Shown here in pieces: positions 12,767 to 26,200 of a stretch of DNA of 64,000 bases; positions within the stretch are counted from its first letter, which is position 1, and every line of letters begins with the position of its first letter. The DNA is from Trichinella spiralis (lineage: Eukaryota > Nematoda > Enoplea > Trichinellida > Trichinellidae), in NCBI GenBank assembly GCA_000181795.3, contig CM012954.1, positions 7,424,281 to 7,488,280 of the forward strand, in the 5' to 3' direction. The notes beneath the pieces were generated by a model that saw only the letters and a program-made list of their open reading frames with translations, did not search any database and was not told the origin of the DNA. The position numbers and the translations under genes were made by a program.

Positions 12767-15700
12767 TCCAAAAAATTATATCATTCAAAAAAATGAAAAT
12801 TTCCTTTCAACTGTATTCATTCAGCTGAACTTGAAAGCTTTAAAGTAAAATAAAAAATAATAAACTAATGGTGAAAGTAAAACAGCAATTGCCAGTAAAA
12901 CTTATTAATCATCAAACAAATACGCTTTCATAACATGAACTTCAAAGAATGTTTGTTTTCATAGCTTTTCAATATTATTCTTTTTGAAGTTTTACGCTTC
13001 TTTCGTGGAAAATAGAGTGAATTTAATTTTCCATAAGAAAAGCATAATCATAGGGCAAAATATGGATTAGGGAATAACTAGCTGAAAATTATTTCCACTA
13101 GTTTCTTCACCAAAAATAACCATTAATTGAAATAGAGTTTGTCAAAAAAATATTTAACTATAATGAAACTTTAATGAACAATTTGATAATAAAATTTTCC
13201 CATAATAGAAAAATAATTTTGTATTCCTTTACTGTTGAAAAACAGAAGTTGCTAACTAAAAAATTGCTAAATAACAATTGGCCTAACTTCTTATTGACAA
13301 TTATCAACTTCATTAGAAATGCATTTCAACAGCAAGAAAATGAAACTAATACAACGAAAATATTTAATTTTAAAATGTAAAAATTTTGTACATAAATAAT
13401 AAATTATAAAGCAAACTAAAACTATTCATGAATTTGATGAAACTTATGTTCAATTCTTTGAAATGACATTAGCACTTGCAAAATATGCAAAAATTCATCT
13501 TACATGATAACAATAACAATAATCAAATAATAATAAACGATAATAATATTTGCAAAGGATAAATGAGATGTTTATTCAGCAAACTCTGCAAAATGAAATT
13601 CATGTCAACTTTTTCTGTCACTTTTTTTCAAGCATTACAATTTCAGACAGCTACGCATAAAGCGCTATTAATGAATGATGAAAAATTAACAAATGTCGCG
13701 AAACTTATGTTTATAAAATTAACTGCACAGAATCAAAACCTTGCAAAAAATATTTCAGTATGAATGATTAATTTTCTTGAAAGACTTTCATCAACAGAAT
13801 AATAACTTTTTCAGATCAGTGACTCACTCACAAAAGTTGAAAAAATATTTTTATCATTATAATTAATCAAAAATTGACTGGTCGATTAATTTCAATTTCA
13901 CATTTTCATAACATAAAATGAATCCAATATATTATTATTATTATAAATTTCTACACTTCTACTAAATTGCAACTATATGCTAACAAAAAAAATTTAATTT
14001 TGTAAAAGAATATTTTAATATTTTCCTAAAAAACAACACACCAAAGTTGCCATCTTTCAAATAGTATTTATATTTGCACATTTTGCATATTGAAAATTAC
14101 AAGCAAAAAATAGCCAGTACAATCTATATAAAATATCTCACCTCTTACGTCAAGAGTGATCAGATAAATTGTTGAGCAATAGCAGTGCATTATTAAAAGT
14201 AAAAACAAAATTGATGAAATTAAACAATATTTATTTATCATAATTTACATTGCTCTGATCGCAAATAAGCAAATGTTGAACTGAAAGGCATGCGTGTTTG
14301 AGCTCCCCGTTCTGCGTTCGCGCCGATCTGAGCAAACACCAACCGAACACACAGCACAACACACTTCGCTACTTTTTCCGTTTCACTTCAAAACGTCTTA
14401 TTCAACATTTTTGCAAAATTTACAATGTCAGAGAACCTTGCTTGCAATTCTACAGTGAGAAGAAGAAGAAGAAAAGCAACTAAACTTAAAATACTGTACT
14501 TAAAATATTCTTCTCGCTTTGCAAAACTCGATATAAAAACCTGTGTCTAGTGAAAAAAGCAGAAAACCAATTTCCTATATTTTTATTATAATTTGTTATG
14601 TTCTATAAAAAATTTACAATTTCTAAAAATGGAATATCTGTACATTGATTGTACATACTGATAAAGCCTCTCAAATCGCGGCATTAATAAAATTTCATAA
14701 ACACCAACTGATTGATATGCGCACTTGCAAACTTTATCATCAGAAATATCAAAGTTTAAAATAATTTACAATATTAAAATCGTGAAATGAAATTTATTAC
14801 TTTAACATTGAAAGAATTTCTATACACATAACAGAGTATATATATATATTTCATCGATATTTGATTTTACCTCTTGAAAAACGGTTTGTTGAAACTAAGT
14901 ATATAAAACAGCGAGCGCTATATTACTTAATTGATTCACTATCTGCGCAATGATGAAAAACAAGCATTCAAATTTCACCAGATACTTAACTTATTAATGC
15001 AACAGAGAACGCATATTAACGCAATAAATTAGCAGTGTAAAAATTCCCATCGACTCTTCTCAAAAGACTGACTGATCCTCACGGATGACAGAACAGACAA
15101 ATTTATATGCTAGTTTCTCAATTTTCCGTCTAAAAGCACCATTAATATTGAGCTCAGATTCTTAATTGGAAAAGTGACAAAACCTCTGATCATAAAGGCG
15201 TTGCTGCGATGATGACATACCTCTATTTGAGAGGTAGGGGTACATCATTTAAAAAAACCCTAAAAAACATTGAACTGAATGAATGAATAACACTGTTGCT
15301 GTTGCCAGAATTTCTCGTCATTTTATAATGCAAACAAATAAAATTCCAGTTTCACTTAAATAAAATAATAAAAAGAATTTTTTAAACTTTAACTTCATCC
15401 AAAAGTCAATCAGCAGAAAACATTTTTCCAATATTATTTGCTGAGTGTTTTCCAATAAGCTTTACCATAAGAAACGTGTGGCAGTTCTGAATCTCGACAA
15501 TTAAAATTATTGCTTAATTATAATTGCAAAAGCCAACTGTTGCATTCATATTTCCTGCTAAACCACGCGAAAACCCAACAGATTTCTTCAAAAAATGCTC
15601 CAAGTAATTGCCAAGGGTATTAGATAGAATATTTATACACTGTCTGCGTCGACGTAAAACTGCATAATTATAACTTTTTAAAAGTTATTAAATCTATAAA

Positions 15701-18259
15701 AAATAAGCTGAGAATATAATAAAATATATCAACCTTCGGTAAATTTTTGCACAGTTTCCATTTAATCCATTTCATTTCATCTTATCCTTGTCCCTCTCAA
15801 AATTGCATTGATAACTTTACTGAAAAATGAAAAATACATCATCTTCGGCCAATGAAATCAACCTTTAAAAACATTAACAGATTGTGTAAGCGTTCAATGA
15901 GACAACAATAATAAACAAGAAACAACACACAGATGCAATGAAATGGAATTTTTCAGCACTGCTCTTATCTGTATTATGGAAAATGTTGAAAGAGAAATCA
16001 GCACCAGATGAATTCGATTAACACATATTTCAGATGAGAAATGCATCACCCCGCTTTTCATCGATGATTAATACTAATAGTGTTCAAAAATAATTCATAA
16101 ATATAAAATTTATCTTCTTCTCAGCGTTGATAATGGCAAGAAACTTTGAATGAAAGCAATAGAAAGTGAAATTATCAAATTTTTGAAGAAAACCACCACT
16201 GAATGCAATCAATATTGAAAACGCATAAGATAATAAAATATGCTCAGCGTTTCACCATTTTCAACCTGCATCTTATTATTATAATTGAAAATGAAAAGGA
16301 GAACACTGGGATGGCCAACGCTCGTAAATTATTATAAAAACCCCTCACTGGCAATTCTCAGTTTTATCAAAACAAACATTCGCTTTCACGTTTGCTTTAT
16401 TGCTTCAAATTTTGAAAAGCCACCTTATCGATTGCTCCAACTTTTTTCCTACTTCAAAATTGTTCACATCATGCCAAATGAATATATTTGGAAATGAAAA
16501 ATTTTCAGTGAAAAGAAACAAGAAATTTGCATACCATAAGCGACAACAAAAACAAATATTTACACGTATTGCATTACTATTTTACTGGAAACTGAATTTA
16601 GCCAAAACAATTCAATTTTAGCATCATCATTTATGAAGGAATGAATGAAAACCAAAAAAGCAGAACAAATTGTAAATTTCATTCCAAAAAATCATAACAG
16701 AAAAACATTCAAAAATAAAATACCGAAATATTATACATATGTATATGTATATACCTGCTGTGGAGAGTATAAAAAAGAATTTGTACTTTATGACCCCAAG
16801 TAGAACACAGACAAACCAAAGTAAAAGTAGATTTGTTAAGAAAAAAAATGGCAAAAGTATGCAAGCATAAGCTTGACATGGGATGGAGAAAATTTAAAAT
16901 CAATACTGATCGAATGCCACCATTCAGATACGAATCGAATCCAGCTGTAAAATACAATGAAATTTGAAGAGAAAAGAAAAAATATTTAAAAAGCTAATGT
17001 TCGATTACAACTGTGCAAAAAAAAAATCAAAATTAAACAAACTGATTTACGACGACAAATCGATCACTAATTTCACCTTGTTATAATATGATAAACAGCA
17101 TGCGTTAAGTTGAAGCAATATTACAATAACTGTTCCACCTGGAAAATTTAAATTAAAAGGAAAAAGAGAAAAGAAAAAAAAACACAAAGATGGAACAAAC
17201 CAATCTCGACAATATCGTAGATGGTAATTTGAAGATAACTGGCAAAATAAAAATCAATCGAACATTAATATCAAGCAGAAATGGCCAAAATGCAACAAAG
17301 ACAACAGTAACAATAATAATAATAATTTTAATAACAACAACAAATAGAAATTATTCGATTATATTTTAAAAAATTAAAAAACTTCATTACTGATGAATAA
17401 AAAGAAATAATATTCATAAATATGAAATATTTAAAAACCGAAGAAGAATTTTTAAATTAAATTAAAAAATTATGTACTAAATGACAATATATACATGTAT
17501 ACATACAGTAATATCTTTATAAATTGTTGTAAAAAAGATATCACTATAGATCCTTAGATCGATAGATATTCATTGCATTGAGGATTCAGGCAGCAATTCT
17601 CCTCTAATTAAAAAAAAAACAAATATTCTAAACTTTCATACTTGCATGCTAATTTTGAAGGTGTTTTTCCAAAAAAAAAATTAACTGCGCCATTTTATGA
17701 AAAAAATAAAAAAATTCCATAAAGTATATAAAAAAATGTTCAGTATCAGAATAATTAACTTTTCAAAAATGAAAATAAAATAAACCTACGAATGTTTTGT
17801 AGCGCTCGAAGTTGAAAATTCCACTACTTAAAGCTACAATTGTACAATGTTAAATTCTGTAGAATTATTTCTTATAACAAAAATATTAAGAACAAAAAGT
17901 TCTTTTTACTCAGTTATGCTTGTCATGAAAAGTTGAAGAAAATCAAAAACAACTTAAGTAGTAAATGCATTGACGTCAGAAGTGCTATTTTCCAAATGCT
18001 CTGATTTTCGATACGTTGTTTTCATATATATATATATATTTATTTAAATCTGTTCTTTTCCACTTTTTTGTATTACAGTAATTTTTTCAATTAAATTTTA
18101 ATATGAGAAAAATAATGCAGCAAAAGATTATTAAAAGCAAAAAACACACACACAATTCCATAATAAAATTGATAAAAAAATAAATTTTTCAAGATTGAAT
18201 TTCCTGAGGCATTAAATTTTCAATTACTTTACCCAGCAATCGAATCATGCAAAACTACA

Positions 18260-18310
18260 ACTGCTACTACTGCTGCTGTTGCTGCTGCCGCCGCCGCCGC
18301 TGCTGCTGCT
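18260..18310. repeat. Mixed (CTG/CTA)-(CCG)-(CTG) trinucleotide repeat
   Basis: A GC-rich interrupted trinucleotide run in otherwise AT-rich DNA. The minus strand would read mostly alanine, but no exon signals flank it, so I treat it as a microsatellite. Confidence 0.85.
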
Positions 18311-20160
18311 ATTACTGCACCACATTGAAAGCTGTTCAACTTTCAAATTTTGCAAAAATTATTAAATAGTAAAAATTGAATTTGTCACTGAAGCGTTGAA
18401 GAACAAGAGAAAAACAAAATAAAAATAAATAAGCTTTTCACCTTTTTGATTATTGTTGCTTTTGGTTGTCATCACAACTTGCAAAACAAAGTAAAATCAC
18501 GTACTGTATTGGAAATTATAAGAAAGACAATGCTATTTCATTAAAAATATTACAAGCAACTGTACAACGCAGTTATGAAAAGTTTTAAAGTTTAAAAAAA
18601 TTCCGTTTTACAAATTATTACTTCACAGCCAATTATTAACTGAATATCATCATCATCATCATATATGTTGAACTGAAGATATTACAACTACTACAAGCAA
18701 ATGTGATTTGCAAAAGACATATCCATCCATCAATCAGTAATAAAAAAATAACTTTTGTTTCACTCTTTTTTCAACAGAATGCATAATAATTAAACGTGAA
18801 TGCAAGCATTTGATGTATCAAAATAGAAAGCATGAAAAATAGCGAACATTTAAAAAATTAACTTTACTGATCAGTGATTAATAGCCTAACAAGCTCATAA
18901 ATTGTACAATATGTACCAATAAATTGTAGTCATAAAATTCCGCTGAGCAAGTAAAAATTAAAATAACAAAAGATTCTTATCAATGAAACGTAACATTTTA
19001 ATTTATGATGCTGCTCGTTGATTCGTTTATACATCAAGTTTGCCATTTTAAAATTGGTTGTTGATCATTTTTTCCAACGAAAATATGCATAGAATAGAGG
19101 TATAAAAATGAAAATAGTCATGCAATGTACAGAGAAAAGGGATTCAAAGTAGAATTATTTTGAATGCATATCTCGCACAATGTATTTATTAGTATAGCAG
19201 CGTACATATAACCTTTTCTAGCTAATGATAAAATTTTAAAAAGGGTAAAAAATCTATAATGGAAAAATTATCACTCAGTTCTATTCAAAATGATCCCTCA
19301 CATTATTTATACGTACAAACTACTCAACATGTACAGGCGCGCCTTTGCATTGATTTATTCCCAAGTTTCCAATGCAACTTAGCCACCAATAATAGCTGAT
19401 GACAATTCTTCAAGTCGTTTCCTTTTTTGAAAATGGTCTCTGATGGAATAGAAATATTTTCACAAGTTCATGTACATCAGAAGAAAAAATACATGCAAAT
19501 TTTATCTATTCGTTGTAAAGGATGAAAGTGAATGAATGAATGAATGAGCTTATTCACATTTTCCATTTGCTAAACGATTAACAACTGTTACGTCCAAGAA
19601 GACCAAGAAAATGCGAAGCACCGAGACCGTAGGGTGTTGAAGTTGCAAAAATTTGTCTTTCTGAACAACTGATCTGTCTCATGGAATGCTTTTAAAAGTT
19701 GTTGTTGTTGTTCAAGAAAAACAAAGCCAAAAAAATGCTTATTTCTCAAATTACCTGAACAGATGGTTGGGAATGGGATTTTTGTTTTTTCGAATACAAG
19801 TAGTATACAATCGATCAAGAGCAAAAATATTATATGAAGAAAATTTCACAGATCAAAGAGAAAATAGATGGCAAAAGTTTTTGCTGCTACTTACTGCTGC
19901 TGCTTCTATCAAAGCAGCCAAAAATAAATTCGCTTCCAAAATTCTGAGAGCTTCACAAAATAAACAAGTAAATAAATCTAAGTATAAACGAGCAGAATCG
20001 AAATTAAACGACAACCAGACGACCATTACCATATATCGAAAGTGCAATTTGTTATGTTTTTCTTGAATAATGACCAGTCAGTGGAATCAGATGATCGCGC
20101 GTTTAGCATCTTTATTGCGGCTTCATAAAACGCTTAACGTTCAATCTTTTTGAACTTTCC

Positions 20161-20184
20161 GCCAGCTGTCAAACTTAAGCTGGC
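20161..20184. repeat. Short inverted repeat around a TGTCA motif
   Basis: GCCAGCT and AGCTGGC face each other across a 10-base spacer. The left arm with the spacer spells CAGCTGTCA, which resembles an E-box followed by a Meis/Prep-type TGTCA site. It lies in one of the GC-richer patches, just before a CATGAT/CATCAT repeat. Confidence 0.4.
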
Positions 20185-20240
20185 AGGTCGTAATTTTGAT
20201 GCCGACGTGTGCCGTAATTACCAACTGAACTTTCGAATGC

Positions 20241-20282
20241 TCATCATGATCATGATCATCATCATGATCATCATCATCATCA
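20241..20282. repeat. (ATC/ATG)n compound repeat
   Basis: Alternating TCATCA and TGATCA units. The TGATCA parts are self-complementary. Confidence 0.9.
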
Positions 20283-23200
20283 AGTAACTGACTGATTTCA
20301 TTGAAATCAACAAATTTTTCTGTTTAATTTGTTCTTGTTTATAATCAAAATCTTATTATTAAAATGGTGGAAAAATTAACACAAAGTAATTGCAAATTCA
20401 AGCCAAATAATAAGCGCCACATGAATATGCATGTTGCTGTTGTTGCTGCTGCTGCTAATATCTAACACTATCAACTAACAAATTTCTTTATTTACATTAA
20501 TTTACTGAAATTTCGTTTCCTTTTTTTCCAAAATTAAAATCCTATTTGCATTGCATAAAAATTTCCTTATATCATTAAAAAAAATCATTTCAAATTTTAA
20601 GCCTTTAACGACATTCCATTGTCATCGAAGAACGCATTGAATAGGCTTAATTTTCTTAAAGTTGAAATTGAATCAGTCCCTGCGTTAACTGTAATAAAAG
20701 TGCAAAAAAAGAAAGAGAAAAAAGAAGAACCAATTATATAAAATAGCATACTTTTGCTTGATGTAATAAGTAAATGAGAAAGTAGTTTCCTTGGAAAAAG
20801 AATGCGCAACTAATTTGTTATACGGTCGTGGTTTTTTCTTTCTTTTTTTTTGCCAATACTTTCGCGTTGCAGAAAAGAAAACACTAGACAAATAATCTGC
20901 AGTCGTATAATTGAAAATTAAAGGTGAATAAATTCCATCGACAGAAGTGAAAAAAATAAAAATCTTGTAATTTGTAAAACCAAGTACTGTAATTACAATA
21001 AGCAATGCTACAGCTGGGATAACTAGCCCACTTGTGGATGGTATTTCAAATGCATCGAAATGGAGAATTTTTTGGTGAACAATTTGCAATTACAGAAGCC
21101 AAAAAAAGGAGAGTATAATTGTGCTCAAGAAATGATCTGCTAACAAAAAAAATGAAAATCTAGCAACACTTTGTGAAGAATAAAGAACAAGAAGTAGAAA
21201 GAAAAGAACAACATTTCTTCATAGTTTCCTATTAGGCATTTTTCACAGATTGTAGAAATAAATATCCAATTGACCGAAAACGCATAGCACTTGCATGATC
21301 AGAATTCGAACTGAGTGTGAAAGTGAAATTTTTTCTTCATTATCAAAAAAAAACAATCTCAACTTTATAATAACAAAATTATAATGGGCAAAATAAAAAT
21401 TATCAGCAAAACGTGAACTGAACTGAACTGAATTCAATTCCACCCTCGAAATTTAAGTTTAAATTTTGTATTTGAAAAATAAATCACCTTCACACTTGGA
21501 TTCCAACATCAATACGTTATTATTTGTTATAAATAAAAATGAAAAATGCACAAAATGAAGGTATTTTTTTACAAAAACAGTTTTCATGTTACTGTTGATA
21601 ATAATCAGATAAATAAATCAAATTATATGAAGCATAAATTGTATAAATCTAAATTTTGGTTTTTTTTGTTAAATAAAGAGAAGACAACAATCTCATCATA
21701 ATAAGGTTCGATATCAGTTTTTTGTTAAGTGGAGAGAATTGGAAATTTCCATTCGATTCAACAGAATGCGTCTCAGCTCATACTACACAGCAAACGTGTG
21801 ATGCGCATGTAAGCTGGCCACAATCGCGACCAGACATCGCAGCAGAGATTTCCTAAAGGAGACAGCTGAACGTCGCAAATGTTACTGCTATACGACAAAC
21901 TGAACATCCAAGCTTCCTGTTCAAGCTGTCAATAATCCTCAATCAAATTCTGCTAACCAATTTTATGACCGGCAATGGGTCAAAGTGAGAAAAAAACCAA
22001 TTAAATTGATTTGCACAATAATAATAATAATAATAAATATGTCTGGTAATTTTATAACAACAGCATAAACAACAATCAAACAATGGAACTTTGTTATGCT
22101 AAAAGAAAATTTCTTCTTTTTCATAATTATTGCATGAAAATATTCTCATCATTGAAAAATTGTTCTTTTTTCTTGTATCTCGTCAAAAATTTTCATATGT
22201 AATTTACAGAAAAGGGCAAAATAACGCAACTGCAGTTATACGCGTGACGAACAGAAAATTACATCACTTGTTCATTCGATTCAACCGAAGCGACCATTAC
22301 ATTGATTGAACATGAAAACATTAATCACAAGCAAGTAACAAGAAATAATAAGAGAATGCAAAAAGGAATAATCATGTGTACATTTGTGCACGATCAGCGG
22401 AACATTGTGATTCTGTATGCATATTCAAAAAAGTAGTTATAACTAGCCGATGAATTTCAGCAAAGTGAAATAAGTTTCACAACGTTTAATATACAGTAAT
22501 CTTCTTTTGTACAACTGAAAAAGTTGAAATTGCATCTCCTGAACGTGAATTTCTGCTTTACAAATGCAACAATTCAACCATTTCAACATATTAAAGCCCG
22601 TCGGCCAAAGGGAAAGAGAAAGAAAAAGCACTTCACTTAGATTGCACAATCCAAATGAACGCTATAATGTTTGCAATTAGAACTATAAATAATTTATTTC
22701 ACGCAATGCTAATTTGTTTATTCCCCCCATTTCGCCAGTTAAGCAACAACAATAATAATACTAATAAAGATGTATAAAACTTTCCAAGTATTTAATGGTC
22801 CAGTATCGATTAGAACTTTAACCACTGCCCAATAGCAATAGCATGGTACTACATAATAACCAATTACACATTCAAAAAATTAATTAATATAATGTACACT
22901 GATAAAAAAGAAACAACAATAGCAAAATGTACATCATAATATAGATGTTCAGTGAGTATTGGAAAAAATTTTTAATTTTAATCACTTACAATTGCAAAAT
23001 TAAAGACGATGACCACAAGCCAAGCTTATTGAATAATTTTATACGGAAAAAGTTTCGGAAATTTTATTGTCGCAATTCTTCTTCTTCTTAATTCTGTTGC
23101 AACAATAACCGATGGATATGTTCTGATTGCAAAGCTCACCTACTTGTTGGAAAAGGAAGAAAAACTGTTCTCCTCCAAAAACTGCACCAACTTTGACAAC

Positions 23201-26200
23201 TTCTACTTTACAAATGTGCAATTTCCACATGCAAATAGTCGCATGAATTAAAATTTGACAAAAGTGACACATATTTGGCAGAAACAAAAAAAATACAATA
23301 CAAGTGAACAAACATTTGGTAAAAATGATGATGCTCATTCTGATCCATGAATAAAACGGCGTGACAAGCGAATAACTCGGGGTGCCAGTCTTTTCGAACA
23401 GATTGTTCAGATAGTATTTTGCCCTCGATAAAATTACCAGCTAGTAGGATTGCTTGTCAATCAAATCCAATCAATCTGTCTCACATTCTGGAGCCAAAAT
23501 CACTTTCGCGTTTTCCTGATGATCATCATCACAAGAGCATCATTTTCCAAAGCAGAAAGCAGCAAGACCAGTAGTCAAAGAGCATTTTAAAATTAAGAAA
23601 TCAAAAAATTTGCTTGCAAATGTAAATTTAAAATCAAATTATCGTAAAAACAAGCATAATCCGCTTGACAAATAGAGGACTGTCGATGAAAGATATAACA
23701 TTCTCACATCGACCAATGCTCTTTTTTCAAAAAGCTGTTTAATGCTCTTAATTAGCCGGTCACCTGAATGAACAATAAACTTGATAAATTTTCTTAAACA
23801 GCAGCACAAAGCTGTCTGAGCTCTAAGTTATAAATATGCATTTCAAATGATAATTCTCTATTCATTAACTAAAATTACGTCAGAGAAATTAAGTTCCAAA
23901 TTGTTCAATATCGATTAATCTGAAATCAACTTAAATACACTATCAAAATTTTTACATACATACTGCAATTCGCTGTTTAAGTATTATTGACATGTCGAAT
24001 GTATAATTTCACCGTAACACATTTACTTAAGCTTAGAAAAGCGTCAAAATGCTTACAAAATGTAAAATTGCATAAAATATAAATAGAAAATTACACATGA
24101 ATGCATAGAAATTTACTCGCCTGGAAAGAAAATTCACTTACACACCACATTCAGAAATATACGCTGGGCATGAATTTTTAAAAATGGCAATTAATGTTCT
24201 TTGATTTTATTTGTGTGAAAAAAGATTTATTTAATTCTCATCCAATGATAAATGAAATTCATAATTGGAACACCACCGGTGGTGACAAGTTCTCACTTTC
24301 TTTCAATTGAATTTCTTACAAAGCAAAATTGATATAGCACAGCATTAATGTTGAACAAAGCAATAGCGGCAATATGTTGCCTATTTGAATTCATTCTCAT
24401 CCATGTCGGCTATTCTGAAATCAATCTATATTCACCTATGGGATTTTATATGATTTTCAAAGAAAACAATCTTTAAAAAAGTGCTCTTGAAATACTTGGT
24501 TTTACATTTTGCTATATTTTCATATATTTATACAGAAAAAATTCAGCCGTAAAAAATAATACTTCACAAATGCATAGAATTTATGCAACTAGAAATTCAT
24601 CAATTATTTCTAATAAACGTCATTGTGCCACTTTCTTTTGTAATTTACTTTATTTTCAACTTATTTCTACATAATAAAATCTTTTATACAAATACATCTT
24701 CTTGAGAAGCTTATCAATGATAATTTTGCATAACTCTCAAAGCCATTATTGCGTACAGCGTTCTGCTGAAATGCACATCAGAAAGCTATTGAAAAACATA
24801 TTGAAAGGCAGTTTTCTTCTAAATAGTGCAATTCACAGTTCAATATTGAAATTAAGTACAAGACGAGCATTTTTAAAAGTGGAAAAATAAATACTTTATA
24901 CAGTTTGATGAAAAATGGAGATTTCAATTTCAAATATCCCATCCTGTTTATTCATCACTAGATCATCAGCTAGAGAAATTCTTCAATTTAATGACATTTT
25001 AAAATACCATTTCAAAGAATTTTGGAAAGCAACAAAAATCACCAATTCCTCCAACTGACAACAAAAACTGATATTTAAATATATTGCTAAAAAGATATAC
25101 TAAAAGTAGAACAAAAAACACCATTGCAAAAGACAATCGTTCATTCTCAGATATGCTTTAATACAATAACATAGCATGAGGAAAAAATTATGATGAAAAA
25201 TGAAGGAAAAAAACACAAAACACCTTTCTGTTAAATACACTTGTTTCATTAATATCGTGTTAATGCTCGCGCAACAAATGCATTACTCATTTTCAATGAC
25301 TATCCATATCTATGATTTCAGTTCTTCTATTACAGTGTATTATGTATTGTATTGCATGGAATTAATTGCATCAAATGTAAATTAGCATTGATAAATTAAA
25401 TTATGACGCAATTTGAAGAATGTCTCACCAAATTTATTGAAATATTATTAACTCGAAAATAGGATTTGAAACACTGCCGACTAATTTGGTGCAGTAAATT
25501 ATTCCACTAAATCAATGCTTCATAAATTTCAATAAAATCAATACACAGCTATAATAGTTTTCACTCCATTAAGATGCAATTGCTAATGAAAGAAAGAGTT
25601 GCTGTTTATTCAACTCACAAATTACAGGTCTCCCTATTTACCGCTTTCTTAGACCAAATTGGCAGATTATACATTGCTCATCTTACAAAAAAATAGTAGG
25701 GTCAATTTTTCATTCTAAAGAGTAAATTCACTTAAAGCCGAAATTCTGACAATAATACCAGAAATACAATTTTATGCACAAAACTATAAAAATTATTGCA
25801 ATTGCAAATTCATATATGCAAACATGCCAAAATACTAATTTCACTGATGTGAAGCAACAGTTGAAAAAGATTGTCGTAAACAGCGGTTATAAAGTCATTT
25901 GTTTTGAATATTGTTTGTTAAAAGTAACAAATTATGCTATGCAAAATTTCAGTTTTATGAATTCCAGTAAATTAGACTAGTAAACAGGAGGATTTGTACT
26001 TGATCCGTTCCAAACGATCAGAAAGGCTTTACGTGCAAATTATAAAAGTGAAGCTCATGCTTGACGTGCACGTGTATTTCAATAACGTCATAAAATGGTG
26101 TGCAACGAATGAATGGAGGATGGATGGAAACAGAAGAACAAAGAAGACGGGCTGCAAAGCACTGCCCATTCCCTTTGGAAGGCATTTGTTCATGGTGATC

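Noticed and set aside
18260-18310. Possible alanine-coding exon on the minus strand
   Set aside because: It is a trinucleotide microsatellite with no splice signals or flanking coding sequence.
19686-20066. 126-codon plus-strand open frame starting at ATG
   Set aside because: It begins in a (GTT)n microsatellite, is Lys/Asn-rich like the background, and shows no family motif or splice support.
20685-21089. 134-codon minus-strand open frame with a hydrophobic stretch
   Set aside because: It is the longest unexplained frame, but the second half is poly-Phe/Lys reflecting T/A runs, there is no domain signature, and one frame of this length is near what an AT-rich 64-kb window can give by chance.
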